From Exobasidium rhododendri (lineage: Eukaryota; Basidiomycota; Exobasidiomycetes; Exobasidiales; Exobasidiaceae): a stretch of 64,000 nucleotides of DNA. Positions 43,894-54,597 of this stretch are shown piece after piece (the stretch's first letter is position 1; every line of letters starts with the position of its first letter). The stretch lies in assembly GCA_026210745.1 (NCBI GenBank), contig CP110632.1, positions 3,161,001 to 3,225,000 on the forward strand, given 5' to 3'. Below the pieces are notes generated by a model. The model had not been told where the DNA came from and made no database searches. It saw nothing but the letters and a program-made list of their open reading frames with translations. The translations under genes were made by a program, and so were the position numbers.

Positions 43894-46749
43894 ATGCCAC
43901 GAGCTTTTGTGCCTTCTCAGCATTACGATGATATCACCTTGTCCAGTCTGGGGGAAAGGGGTGACGACAGCGAGCATTCAGTTGAAGACCAGCAGCCTTT
44001 CCCGCTTAAATCGACTCTTCCCAGCCAATACAGACATTCACAAGCTCAGTCGACCAGCTCAAAGCGACCAGCACTACCTCGATCTTGGACAAATGGACCA
44101 GACGTATTGCAGAGGAAGTTCACCAGAAGTAGCGGAGGAGAAGATGATGTCACGCTGAGCACTGATGTTGGAACAATTGTAGATGACTATGCCGGACCAA
44201 GTCCCGATAGAAGGCGGAATGCGCCCCCCTACGAAGAAGATAGCCTCATACCAGGTGTAGGCAGAGGGTATCAGAAGTCAGGAGTCAATGGGACATCATC
44301 GTACACTGCACATCGTGACATCCTTGCTTCATCAGAATTACAATTGCATCCATCTCCTGCTACGGCAAATAGACACGAAAGGCTGAGAGTATCTGCATCA
44401 AAAGCGCAAGCTCCTGCCATTAGAAAGCAACAATCATCAATTTCCTCTGTGGCTTCAGAAGGGGAAGACAGTGAAAGCGGCAATGAAACAACCAGCACGT
44501 CCACCTCTTCCATCATCATGCCGCATCACGGCTTCATGAGATCCAAAGCAGAATCGACGGGCAACCACCACGCTTACACGTTGACTCAGCAGAGTGATAG
44601 TCCTAACCTCAACCGCCATGATCGTCCGAAGCTAGACTCTAGAGCGTTAGACGAGATGGATAGAGCAGTCAAACAGGGAAGAGCCGCACTGAGGCAGCAG
44701 GTACCAGATAGCCCTAGCCCTGTACCCAGTCGATCCGGTACACCCCGACAAAGGAAAGATTTGCGGTCGAGGAAGGAAGAGGTACTTGAGAAAGACCTTG
44801 CTAGTCCATCGAAATTGAAGAGCAGATCAGAGCAACATCGATCGGGGAGGGAGACGGAAAAGGTAGCAGAAGGTAGCAATGGAAGCAGTCAGTATGCAGC
44901 AGCCGGTACGAGGAAGCCAAGCGATGGGTCGTCGACCGGTAAGAAGCAAGCAGGTACAGATGGCAGTACGACGGGGGATACTCTGGTGGATGACAGAGGT
45001 GAGCAGGACTACCTTCGATCTACCGTTGCACCTCACCACCACCGCAAAGAGAAGTCGCCATTCATGAAGCTGCCTTCAGGACAGAAGATGGGGCGAGGGG
45101 TAGGCTCAGAGTCTATCATTCACTTGCCCGACCTGACTGGCATGAGTTCTGCTCTGGATTCTCCCGTCAAGACGGTGCTAGGAGTACAACATCGCCGGAT
45201 GAGGCCAGAGGTGATTCAAGCTAGGCTTTTGCAGACCAACGAGACTCGACTGGAGGAGTTTAATGAATTGGCGAATTATGTCAAGAGCGTAGAGAAGAAC
45301 TTAGATCAGACGCAAAAGAAGGTGCAAGCAGTGGAAGACACATCGAAGCAGTGCGTTCGAGAAGTCGACGCCCTTCGTAATGAGTGGAGTTCTTGGCAAA
45401 TGAAAGGCAAGGCAGGCAAAGTTGCAAAGAACGTCGAGGAGGTGGAGGAGTTGGACGAATACGAGGTCAAGGTAAAGGCTATCAACGACCACATTGCTCA
45501 CTTGACGAATGACCTACACTCCTATCAAAGCGCAGTGGAGCAGATGAGAGCAGCAAAGGAAGAACAGATTTCAGCTCATCAGAAGAAGATGAGGGAAAGG
45601 CATATCAGACAAGTGGAAAAGAGGCGATTAGCAGCACACCAGCAGGACGTACCGCTTAGCTCTTCTCCCATCAAGCAGCAGCATGGTAGATTTGGTGAAG
45701 AAGATGTAGAAGAAGAGGAAGCGACTCGATTGGAAATGGCTGGTCTACGAGAACAAGTCACCAAGGTGGCGAACGAGGTGGAAAGGCTACGAAATATCGT
45801 CGAAGGGAAAGGAGTGCAACGCGGCAAGGCGGAAAAGTCCGCTCACTTTGCTGCTTCGTTGCCAGCGATGCATCATTCTGTCGGTGTAGGCAGTCGGAGT
45901 CCGTTTAAGAGGGGTAAGAAGGACGGAGTGAGGAGTAGTAGCTTGAACGGAGGCAATCGCTTCAGCAGTGACTTGGAAGAAGTGCGAACGAGACACTCTT
46001 CATCTCCTCGACCATCTTCTGTTCGAGAGTTCAGTGATGCGATAGTCGAGAGCGCAAGTGACGACGAGGCAGACGAGACGGTAAATGTAAGGAGAAACAC
46101 TAGAGGTCTGCCAACGTATAGGTCTGCCAACGAGGAGCAAGACGAGGAGAGGGAAGAGGACGACATCTCCGTCCAAGCACAGTCAAGAGCCGAGATGACG
46201 TTTGAAGCTGTTCGGCAGAAGAAGAGAGCCGCCTCCTTTGTACACGATGAAAAGACTTGCACAGTCTGTGGAAGTGAGCAAAAGAAGGAAAGGAGAAGAC
46301 AAGCACGCAAGGAAAGAGTTCGCTCCGGAAGTCTTGCTTTTGCCGACGAAGACGATGAACAACTACTGCTTTCCTTGCTAGGAGATCAGGAAACATCGAC
46401 TCACGCACTACCAAAGAGCAGCAGACATCATCAAGTCGTGCAGAGACTTCTTCAAGAACATCTGGATGAATTTTATCATCATCGACTGCTCTACTGTGAA
46501 TTGGCCGATGAATTGAAGCAATTTGAACCGAGTATGAACAAAGTGAAGAGGAATATTCTGGCAGAGCATGTGATGGAGGCCGTCGAAGGATTGGAGTTCC
46601 GCGCAAAAAGGATCAACACCTTGCAAGTCATGGTGGGGGACGGTCATCGCCATCATCGTAGAGCGGCCGCCGCGAAAGAGAAAAAAGGTGAAAGATCTCC
46701 AAACGTCGTTGATGATGGCGATCGCTTTCGTCGAGTGGTCAGTGTGTAG
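43894..46749 (+). CDS. Cep57 microtubule-binding-domain protein, probable spindle pole protein
   Basis: A single exon from the ATG at 43894 encodes 951 residues. The N-terminal 420 residues are Ser/Arg/Gln-rich and probably disordered. A coiled coil spans about 428-575 (RLLQTNETRLEEFNELANYV onwards), with a second near 610-645. Close to the C-terminus a Cys motif CTVCGS (about 788) is followed by a Lys/Arg stretch. Then comes a helical region, about 844-915 (LQEHLDEFYHHRLLYCELAD, AVEGLEFRAKRINTLQVMV), that resembles the Cep57 microtubule-binding domain. Fungal proteins with this layout, such as Ppc89-type, act at the spindle pole body. The exact role here is inference. Confidence 0.65.
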   Translation: MPRAFVPSQHYDDITLSSLGERGDDSEHSVEDQQPFPLKSTLPSQYRHSQAQSTSSKRPALPRSWTNGPDVLQRKFTRSSGGEDDVTLSTDVGTIVDDYAGPSPDRRRNAPPYEEDSLIPGVGRGYQKSGVNGTSSYTAHRDILASSELQLHPSPATANRHERLRVSASKAQAPAIRKQQSSISSVASEGEDSESGNETTSTSTSSIIMPHHGFMRSKAESTGNHHAYTLTQQSDSPNLNRHDRPKLDSRALDEMDRAVKQGRAALRQQVPDSPSPVPSRSGTPRQRKDLRSRKEEVLEKDLASPSKLKSRSEQHRSGRETEKVAEGSNGSSQYAAAGTRKPSDGSSTGKKQAGTDGSTTGDTLVDDRGEQDYLRSTVAPHHHRKEKSPFMKLPSGQKMGRGVGSESIIHLPDLTGMSSALDSPVKTVLGVQHRRMRPEVIQARLLQTNETRLEEFNELANYVKSVEKNLDQTQKKVQAVEDTSKQCVREVDALRNEWSSWQMKGKAGKVAKNVEEVEELDEYEVKVKAINDHIAHLTNDLHSYQSAVEQMRAAKEEQISAHQKKMRERHIRQVEKRRLAAHQQDVPLSSSPIKQQHGRFGEEDVEEEEATRLEMAGLREQVTKVANEVERLRNIVEGKGVQRGKAEKSAHFAASLPAMHHSVGVGSRSPFKRGKKDGVRSSSLNGGNRFSSDLEEVRTRHSSSPRPSSVREFSDAIVESASDDEADETVNVRRNTRGLPTYRSANEEQDEEREEDDISVQAQSRAEMTFEAVRQKKRAASFVHDEKTCTVCGSEQKKERRRQARKERVRSGSLAFADEDDEQLLLSLLGDQETSTHALPKSSRHHQVVQRLLQEHLDEFYHHRLLYCELADELKQFEPSMNKVKRNILAEHVMEAVEGLEFRAKRINTLQVMVGDGHRHHRRAAAAKEKKGERSPNVVDDGDRFRRVVSV

Positions 46750-47028
46750 TCTTTGAAACGCTGCAAATAGTGTGCTCTTGCCGGCCCGCGTCTCCCATTG
46801 CCCCTTCTCATCAGTGTCGTCATTTCCTGCCCCTCGCTGCTCATCCCGCCCTCATACTACCTCGAACCTCCTTCTGTAAATTATATTTCCCCTATGCGTT
46901 ACCATTAATATTTTGTTATTATATATGTCTCATCATTATTCGTTGTAATTAGTGGCCGACGGTGAAAGAGCAGTGCAGATGTCTATTAGTGGGTTGTAGT
47001 GGGGGAGAGGGGAGGAAAGTCAGATTTA
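46750..47028. other. Convergent gap between Cep57-like and GYP7 genes
   Basis: Short AT-rich 3' sequence, for example ATATATG near 46920. No gene is seen. Confidence 0.4.
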
Positions 47029-48966
47029 TCATACAGGTGAATGGGAAACTAGTACTTTGAGATCGTCGTCAATGACGGGTAATGCTACAGTAGCTTGCGA
47101 TTGGTTGGAGAGCGACTTCTCTTCATTCAGAGCGTGCAAAGAGAGGCAGAGCACTTCTGCCTCGGCAATGGTGGTGTCGACATCGATTTGAAAAGACAAG
47201 CCATTCATGTATTGGAGAAGTTCGTCGAAATTGTGGAGATGCTTCATCAAGATGTCACGATGGTGCTCCAAGATTGCAAAAGCGATAAACACTTGGAAGT
47301 GGTTGGAGATGCCCTGGTAAGGTGGTGATGATATTGCGTGGCTGTGTGTAGTTGGGTGACTGACATCATCATTGTCGTAATCGTCCACATTGGCTGAGAA
47401 GATCGCCTCCCAAAGCATCAAGATCTCGGGATGAAGAAACTCTCTCTTGAAGCAGACGAGCAGCCAGCGAAAGCAAAAGAAGAGATTCAAGCTATCTACC
47501 TTCTCGAGGTGATGGTAAAGTCCAGGATCCATGACCAAAATCAACTTCTGCAGGGACAAGAGCTGCATCTTCATCCCACTCTGATCGGTATAGAAGTTTC
47601 TTCTCATCCTCTTCATCAGCCCGACGAATAACCAGAATGTTTTGGCTTCGTCACCATGGCACAGAGAGTACAGAGGTGCACATAGATCAGACATGCCCTG
47701 GACGTACCCTCCCAATTGACCTTGCTCTTCTGCAGGAGCAGCATCTTCCCTTGCTTGATCCCAGATGACGTAGCTCAGAAGGACGTCTTGCAATCGCTGG
47801 ATATGGATGTTGTCAAGCTCATTCCCTCCCTCGTCGACATCTCGCCCTTCCATTGAGAATCGAAGCTGCCTTTCCATCTTATCACGGAATAGAGGCAACT
47901 TCTTATCAACTCGCAAGCAGTCCACTCGAATGCGATGCTTCTGCTCTCTCCAGAAAGGGTCTGTCTTTTCTACCGCCTCACTCTTCAGCGGATCTTCCGT
48001 CCTTGGCCTCAGACTCCAGTATTCCATTGCTCGTGTGTCCCACCGCTTCCTTCTTTCGATGATGTCCTCACCCTCGAGCCACTCTTGAGCACCCAACAAG
48101 AAGCTCCAACATTCCGCTCGAGGCCCGATCTGGTCCCAGCCTGTACCTTTGACGCTATGTTTCCCATTTCCAAATCCGTGCTGGAAGACGAGTTGCTTCA
48201 TATGACTGAAAGATACCGTCGGTCTTCCATCTTCATCAAACAGAGCAGACCAAGCATCTTGACCAATGGCGCTATTTCTCATTCTCGTCGTTCTTGGCTT
48301 TTCAATGCAAGGGAAAAGATCCCAGAGTTCAAAAGCACCGACTTCTGTATCTTCTACAGGGCACGGTCGAAGTTGCTGCAGTCGTCCCTCTTTCTCTTGC
48401 TCTCTACTTCTATTTGCTTCGCCTTCCTCAGCTACCATCTTGGCCCACTTTGCTAGATAGACTCGCGCACTATCATATTCGCCTGTCCCACTCTTCTTTG
48501 CCATGTCACTCTGCTTCCAATCCGGATCAGAGGGTCCAAGAGGTCCGACAGGGCCATGCTGTAGGAAACTTGTAGCCAGAGACGCAACGGAAGTCCTATT
48601 ATTGCGCTTGTTACTATTGCTACCACCATCTTCTCTCGCATGCAGGCTACTACTTTCCGACTCTTGTGGCTGAAAGAGAGGGGACGAGAGTAGACTGTGT
48701 GCTCCATTTCGTGCAACGTTGGTCACCTGCGAGAAGTGATTCAGGACATTGAATCGTGTCGTTTTGGCCCAGGCTGCCAGTGAGTCGTTGCTGGACGAGG
48801 GGTGAAGACGTTCGTGCTGAGTTCCACTGTGTTGCAAGTACGGCGAAGGCTGCCCCCTTGGCTCTGAGAACGGATCATCGGGGAACTCAAACGAGGTCGA
48901 TGCGTTATGAGAGGAAGAAGCTGCTGTCGAACTACCCGCTGCTGTCCCCAAGAGAGGAGACGACAT
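47029..48966 (-). CDS. GYP7: TBC-domain RabGAP, Gyp7 type
   Basis: A single exon encodes 645 residues. It is a GTPase-activating protein for Rab GTPases; Gyp7 in yeast acts on Ypt7 at the vacuole. The TBC domain runs from about residue 265 to 590. It has the arginine-finger block IRVDCLRVDKKLPLF (IxxDxxR) and the glutamine-finger block YVQGMSDLCAPLYSL. FWLFVGLMKRMRRNFYTDQSG and HFQVFIAFAILEHHRDILM are typical of Gyp7/TBC1D15. The N-terminal region (about 1-200) is Ser-rich, with a region around VEDTEVGAFELWDLFPC just before the domain. A divergent promoter separates it from a Tag1-like vacuolar gene. Confidence 0.88.
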   Translation of the reverse strand: MSSPLLGTAAGSSTAASSSHNASTSFEFPDDPFSEPRGQPSPYLQHSGTQHERLHPSSSNDSLAAWAKTTRFNVLNHFSQVTNVARNGAHSLLSSPLFQPQESESSSLHAREDGGSNSNKRNNRTSVASLATSFLQHGPVGPLGPSDPDWKQSDMAKKSGTGEYDSARVYLAKWAKMVAEEGEANRSREQEKEGRLQQLRPCPVEDTEVGAFELWDLFPCIEKPRTTRMRNSAIGQDAWSALFDEDGRPTVSFSHMKQLVFQHGFGNGKHSVKGTGWDQIGPRAECWSFLLGAQEWLEGEDIIERRKRWDTRAMEYWSLRPRTEDPLKSEAVEKTDPFWREQKHRIRVDCLRVDKKLPLFRDKMERQLRFSMEGRDVDEGGNELDNIHIQRLQDVLLSYVIWDQAREDAAPAEEQGQLGGYVQGMSDLCAPLYSLCHGDEAKTFWLFVGLMKRMRRNFYTDQSGMKMQLLSLQKLILVMDPGLYHHLEKVDSLNLFFCFRWLLVCFKREFLHPEILMLWEAIFSANVDDYDNDDVSHPTTHSHAISSPPYQGISNHFQVFIAFAILEHHRDILMKHLHNFDELLQYMNGLSFQIDVDTTIAEAEVLCLSLHALNEEKSLSNQSQATVALPVIDDDLKVLVSHSPV

Positions 48967-49353
48967 CTAATGTGTATGTGTGTGAGGACAGCAGCGACCT
49001 CCTCGACTGTGCCTCTGTGCTGTTCCTGGCTTTTGTCGTAGCAAAGTAGATCAAGAAAGTGGCCGCCAATAAACTTAAAATTTTGATGTCAGGCGTACCT
49101 ACACGGAACAATACAAACCGTGCGTCATACGCCAAAGTATTCTAAAAGGAGGGGGGGGGGATGCGGTGCCAGAATGTAAAAATAAAATTGGGCCGAGGCA
49201 GGGGCGGGAGACTTCTCCACTCGAGGACTCGTGCCATGCCCCGAATCAATAGAGCGTAGCAAGAATCTTCATCATCATCTTCGCTGAGAGGTCCATTCGA
49301 GGTAATCCTAGATACGGTCATCGCCTTGGGATCCAGTCTGAAGAAGCGCAAAT
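48967..49353. other. Divergent promoter between GYP7 and TAG1-like genes
   Basis: About 390 bases, with a G run at 49150-49159 and AT-rich sequence around 49070. No TATA box is clear. Confidence 0.45.
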
Positions 49354-51870
49354 ATGCCTGAGCTTGGCAGTGAAAGACGAAGCAACGACCTGGAGGGAGG
49401 GAGTGAATCAGCGCCACTCTTGACAAACGAAGGAGGCTCACGCCCACAAGATAACGGCAGCAGCGGAAACTGGAAAGATTATCCCGCTCAACTGTGGTCG
49501 CAAACCAATGCATATCTCCAATCTTGGCGTCAGTCTAGATCTGAGAGAGGAAAGCAACGTCAAGTCGATACAGACATTCATGAGCCAGAACAATTGCACA
49601 TCCCAACTCTCCATCCAAATGCCACTCGACTTCAGAACTTCAAGACGTATCACCCTGGCCTTTACTGGACGATAGTGGCATTGAGTTCCCTGATCTTGCT
49701 TGTCCTACTCCTGCTGATTCTCGCCATCGCGCATCTATTCGTCTTCACCCTTCGATCACCCAGCGAAGATGTTCAGCAGCAAATTATGGCCAAATCGTTC
49801 TCGTTGGACGGTCCTGATTCGATTGAAGTCTTGAACCTCAGTCAAGAGGGCATGACGGTGTCTATTCAGGGTCGAATCGGTATAGACGGTAAATCAGCAT
49901 TAGATGAATGGCTTGGCGAGCGCCGTACCAGGAGTTGGTATAACCGAAAGGAAAGAGACGTAATCGAATGGGCTGCTGGCAAGATCAAAGGTGTTCAAGT
50001 AGACGTCGGACAAGTGTCAGTCCGAAGTCCGGATTGGAGCATACATCGCAAGGTGAATGAGGTCAATCTCATTCCGGACGGTAAAGAAGGTAAAGATGAC
50101 ACTGGTGATGGTTCGCTCGCTAGGGCCAAGAAAGGGGAAGAGGCTCCTCAACTACCGCCGACGGATCTTGTGACCTTCAACATCGAAACCCTTTACGTGC
50201 CCATCCCGTCCTTTGCTTCAAGATCGACCAGAGACGACTTTGGTGGTCCAGAAGCAACGACAGCACTGAATTTGACTGTACTATTGAAGCCCTCAGGACC
50301 AGATCTGATGGCGTTCGCTCAACGTGCTATAAAGGCCAAGAAGGCTATTCTAGATGTCAATGTTGCCAGGGTTCAGGTTCGTGGTCTCAACAAGAAAGAG
50401 TGGAGTCAGAAAGCCATCTCGACATTCCGACGATGGAGCGTGCCCGGATACATTGACATCAGCATGGGCGAATCGTGGAAGCGACTAGGCCAGAAGAGTG
50501 AGTGATAGCAGCTTGATGCGAGGCTTTCTTGCTCTTCATCTTACGTAAACATTTTGAATCTCCTCCTATCAGTCCCTAGTCATCAAGGAAACGACTCTGG
50601 CGGCGTGGGAAGTGGTTTCCTCAACTTGACCCGGTACGACTTCTTCGAGATCGGGCGAGACGCAGTAACTTCTATGGCTCAGAGAGCTCTGGGTATCAAA
50701 GCTTACGCCGAGGCACAGAACCCCCTGGGAAAGCTGCTCAAGGGTCACGTTGAATACAGTCTTCCGTTTGGAGTCTTTCTTCCCCTAGAGAGCAACAACA
50801 AGACTAAAGCTGCTGGAGATGAGGAGGAGGTCGTCCTCCTTGCCGCTGTAGCCACCGAACCGATTGACATCGCTGGAGAGGACAAGATTCAGCTTGAATT
50901 ACAAGGTCGAGTCGTCCCTCCGCCGATGTCTCCCTCGTTTGGCAAGCGTGATCAGACAATCTTTGGCGGAAAGAAGGTCGGAACATCGGACGCTGGGGCT
51001 GATGCACTGAGTGGCTTCCTAAGCCGATTCTTGCGAGGTGAAGCTAATACTGTCATTGTACATGGAGGGTCACCTTTTGCAGAACCACTGAAAGCAGAAA
51101 AGGGAGATGAGGACGAAGCACCGATGCCTGGGGGAGGATCGATCTTGCCAGATTGGTTGGATAAACTGCTTCGGACAATCAATTTGCCGATTGCATTTCC
51201 AGGCTCGAAAGTGACTGATTTAATTCAGAATGTCACTATCGAAGACCTCAAGATCACGCCCCACCCTTTTGAAGACGAGAAACTGCTCTGCAGTGGAACG
51301 ATCAAGGGTATCATGAACCTGCCAGGTCAGTTAGCCACCGTCGACGTCGACATTACCGATCTCTGGCCCGACATTCTGGTATACAACGGCAAGCCGCCTA
51401 GCATGAAGCACGACGATGGCAACAAGAAGACGATGGACATGCGAAAGCGCGATGCTGGCGATGACGATGGTGGCGACATTCCCACGCCCGACCCTCTACC
51501 CAGCCCCTTGCCTGAGCATGCATTCGGTCGAGTAGTTCCCCACTCTTGGGCTCCGGCAAAGACATACATCGACCCGGAAGATCCCAAGAAGCAACGAAAA
51601 TTACTCTACTCCGAATTGAAGGACGTACCCTTCACAGTCTTGCCGGGTCGATCAGCGGAATTTCGAAGCTTTAGCTGGAAGGTGGTCACCGGTGAAGGCG
51701 CTAGAGCTGGAATCGAAGGAAAAGCAAGAGCAAAGATCTGGAACAGCGGGCTGGGCAAACTAGTGCTCAGTAATCTGCCCGTAAAAGGCGTCTTCACAGT
51801 GGGAAAGAGAGGCAGTGGGGGAAATGGGGATGGCGACGGTGACGATGACGATGGCATCTTGATGGGATGA
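49354..51870 (+). CDS. Tag1-like vacuolar membrane protein
   Basis: Exons 49354-50497 and 50573-51870 give 813 residues. The cytosolic N-terminus has an acidic LL (SESAPLLTN) sorting signal. One membrane helix spans about residues 105-130 (WTIVALSSLILLVLLLLILA). A large luminal part follows with LEA-2/DUF3712-like beta repeats (DSIEVLNLSQEGMTVSIQG, VTIEDLKITPHPFEDEKLL, VDVDITDLWPDILVYNG). The layout fits the fungal family of yeast Tag1 (YLR173W), which helps end autophagy at the vacuole. The assignment is by general pattern, not by a decisive motif. The splice keeps frame (QKS then IPSHQG). The C-terminal tail is Gly/Asp-rich. Confidence 0.6.
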
Positions 51871-52168
51871 GACTGCATGACTTTCTTTTCTCTGTTCTCT
51901 TTCCTCTTCCTTTCGCCCTCTCCCTTTGTTATATCTATGTCCAGCTCTGCTCTTCTTTCGTATCCTACATCTCTGATACTGCTTGTCTGTCCTCTGCCCC
52001 TTCCCTCTCCTTCTGGTCTAGCATGGCTGTCTGCCTCTAGAAATTCGCACAAATTGGTGAAGCGTGATGAGAATGTATCTGATGTCGTCTATAGGTACAG
52101 AGTGTGTTTCTTGGGTAAAGTATGCGTACAGATGGTCGTAATGCGTCCTGTTTGGACGGCTTTCACTA
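51871..52168. other. Convergent gap between TAG1-like and BRE2 genes
   Basis: CT-rich 3' sequence. Open frames in this stretch are low complexity only. Confidence 0.4.
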
Positions 52169-54439
52169 CTACTCTTCCTCGTCGAGATGCATTGGTTCTC
52201 CTTGCCAGTCAAGGATCCCCATCTCGTCCCCTCCTCCTCTTCCGTATTTCGAGACACTGGCATCTTCCACTGTATCCACTACCATATACTCCTCTTCTTC
52301 TTTCTCGCCAGCGCTCTCTGCCTCCTTCTCGCCTACTTTCTCCGCTGCGAGCGACTCCGCCTCGTCCCCCTTGACCTCTTTGCTCATGCCGCTCTTTACT
52401 GCCATCTCTACTACATGCTCATCACGCAATGGTGTACTGGCATTTCGTGGACTCTCATTGTGAGAAGAGGTGGACTTCTTCTTGCTCTTCTTGGAACTCG
52501 ACTTTTTTTGTTGTTGCTGCTCGACGACGTTACTTTCCTCGTCTTCTTCGTCATCACCGCCTCCATTCATGTGGAGGAGATATGCCGTCGCCTTCGCTTT
52601 CTCTTCGTCTGCAAGGTCATACTTCCACAATTCTTGCTGATACTCACCATACCTTTCCTCCAGTGGTCGACAATTCTGCTCACACACCTCCTCAGTCTGT
52701 CTCGTCTCTACTCTCTCTCGACCTCTGCTGCGATCCGCTTTCTCCAGTGCTTCTCTCACATTGAGCGGAGGAGGGAAACGAAACTTTTCTGCTCTCGAAA
52801 CAATCTGCACCCTAGCACCTCCAAAGAGACTGACAAAGGGGTAGTAGCCTAATGAACCATCATCAAATGGATTCTCTCTCGACTTCAAGATACTGGCGAG
52901 ACTTGAGTTGGTCGTGATGATGGAATCGTTTCCGGCGCCTTCTTCACTCAAGCTCAGCGCAGAAGATTTGATCTTGAGTGATGCATTGGTAGTCTTGCTT
53001 GTTCCCTTTGCAAGTTGCTTTCGCAGAGGCCGATAATCCAGGAGGTTCTCGAATGCAATTCCCTGGGGCTCTCCATTAATAAAGAACCCAATTTGAGAAT
53101 CTGGACCGAGTGTCGGTAAGGGTCTCAGGCGGCTCTGAGTCTCCAGGGCAGGTGATGGACCAGGGCCAGGAGCATTTTTCCTCTTCTTTTTCGCTGCTGC
53201 ATTTGTAAAATCTTCTATCTGAGGCTGCACCAACATTTCATTGGTAGCGTTCATACTCTCTGCCTCACGGGATCCTCCTTTGAGCTTTTCTCCTCTCCGG
53301 CTCCTCTCCATCAGATGCTCCATCTCTTTCGAAATGGGATAGTCGAGCGTCTCAAAGTACATTCGACCCTTGTATCGGATCGGGATTCTCTTTCGACTGA
53401 TTCTTGCTGGATCCATGGAATCTTTGAGGTTCACTTCCTTAGCCTGTGGGAGGGAGATATACATCCCTACTACGTCTCCAGGTCCGAAGGAATTGCCATA
53501 TTGATACGTTCGACCGAGGAAGACCTTCTCACCCGTTGTATCTCTTATACCGTAACTGTACCCATTCATGCCGACGGGAGCATTCAACCCAGCTTCTCTC
53601 CTACTCCAGCCAAGCCTAACGTGGGGTCCGTCCTTCATGGCAGTATTGGCGGACAGCGCCGTCTCAGGAGGCAAGATGTGTAACTCCACGTACCACGATC
53701 CCTCCCTGACTGGAACATTTGCCCTAGCGCATCGAAATCCGCGATCGGAGCTGACGATGGAAGCATCTCGAGATATGTGGGTGAACGGACTTCGATCTAT
53801 CCAACTCCAGTGTATATTGCTAGGCTCTGTCTCTAGTGTTCTGTATACCGACGTGGGTAGATGCTCTGATGCAGGTCCAGCGGCAACATAGTGATAGCCG
53901 TTTCGGTTGTACGGATAGTTAAGGGTGTTGAAGAGACTAGTTCCGGGGACCGGCGTCAGTACAGGAATGGGAGCCACATCTTCTGCATCTTGAATCCGAG
54001 GAAGAGGTCCTCTGAAGCCTTTCGGCACAGCATGACGGCTCTTGACTTCACCACGACTGCCAAGGCCATGTGAGCCACTTCGTTCTTCACTCTCGTCCTC
54101 GGATGGGTTGGGGCTAGGTCGAGTAGAGGAAGAAGGGGAGTGCGAGCTGCTGACGATTGTGTTCGGTATCGAGAGCGATATCGGCGAGGCTGGTGAGACT
54201 GGAGACTGTGAGCCGTTATCATGAAAGACATGAGGCACTTTCCTGGCCAGATGAGCACGCTTGAGATCAGCTTGCGGAACAAAGACTTGTGCTTGATCAT
54301 CTCCCGTCGTGTCCGGGCTTGGTTTTCTTTTCAGTGGGACCAAAGAAGGATGCGCTTCCTCCTCCTCCTCCCCTTCTTCCCGTTTTATACCGATGCCGAG
54401 AGCAGGGCTCGGTGTGTCGAACGCATCTGAATATTCCAT
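52169..54439 (-). CDS. BRE2: Bre2/Ash2-type SPRY protein of COMPASS
   Basis: A single exon encodes 756 residues. It is a subunit of the Set1/COMPASS complex that methylates histone H3 lysine 4. The N-terminal 170 residues are disordered and Ser/Pro/Glu-rich. The SPRY region starts with SDRGFRCARANVPVREGSWY near residue 240. It continues with PHVRLGWSRREAGLNAPVG, NGYSYGIRDTTGEKVF and DVVGMYISLP, and ends with GFFINGEPQGIAFENLLDY. A long insert rich in Lys and Arg splits the SPRY domain, as in fungal Bre2. The C-terminal third is acidic and Lys-rich with QQQQKKSSSKKSKKKS. The first ATG in frame is at 54439. Confidence 0.88.
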   Translation of the reverse strand: MEYSDAFDTPSPALGIGIKREEGEEEEEAHPSLVPLKRKPSPDTTGDDQAQVFVPQADLKRAHLARKVPHVFHDNGSQSPVSPASPISLSIPNTIVSSSHSPSSSTRPSPNPSEDESEERSGSHGLGSRGEVKSRHAVPKGFRGPLPRIQDAEDVAPIPVLTPVPGTSLFNTLNYPYNRNGYHYVAAGPASEHLPTSVYRTLETEPSNIHWSWIDRSPFTHISRDASIVSSDRGFRCARANVPVREGSWYVELHILPPETALSANTAMKDGPHVRLGWSRREAGLNAPVGMNGYSYGIRDTTGEKVFLGRTYQYGNSFGPGDVVGMYISLPQAKEVNLKDSMDPARISRKRIPIRYKGRMYFETLDYPISKEMEHLMERSRRGEKLKGGSREAESMNATNEMLVQPQIEDFTNAAAKKKRKNAPGPGPSPALETQSRLRPLPTLGPDSQIGFFINGEPQGIAFENLLDYRPLRKQLAKGTSKTTNASLKIKSSALSLSEEGAGNDSIITTNSSLASILKSRENPFDDGSLGYYPFVSLFGGARVQIVSRAEKFRFPPPLNVREALEKADRSRGRERVETRQTEEVCEQNCRPLEERYGEYQQELWKYDLADEEKAKATAYLLHMNGGGDDEEDEESNVVEQQQQKKSSSKKSKKKSTSSHNESPRNASTPLRDEHVVEMAVKSGMSKEVKGDEAESLAAEKVGEKEAESAGEKEEEEYMVVDTVEDASVSKYGRGGGDEMGILDWQGEPMHLDEEE

Positions 54440-54597
54440 GTCAAGGTGACATCGGCAGTGACAGGTGTGCAAAGAAAACGAGAAGAACGCCTCTCTATCT
54501 AGACAAACGCGTCTTGGCGTATATATATATATATATATCTATCAATGCTCCATGTTCCGAATGCAGCATTCACTCTTTCTTCCTCTCGATCAGCGCC
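54440..54597. other. 158-base divergent promoter with TA repeat
   Basis: Very short intergenic space between divergent start codons. It contains a (TA)n tract at 54520-54539 and an ACGCGT at 54507-54512. Confidence 0.6.
54520..54539. repeat. TA dinucleotide repeat
   Basis: About ten TA units, about 60 bases before the Nudix start codon and 80 bases from the BRE2 start. It may form the core promoter of one or both genes. Confidence 0.8.

Noticed and set aside
52187-52852. 221-codon open frame antisense to BRE2
   Set aside because: Low-complexity Leu/Ser/Phe sequence that arises opposite Glu/Lys/Ser-rich BRE2 codons; no start or splice context.
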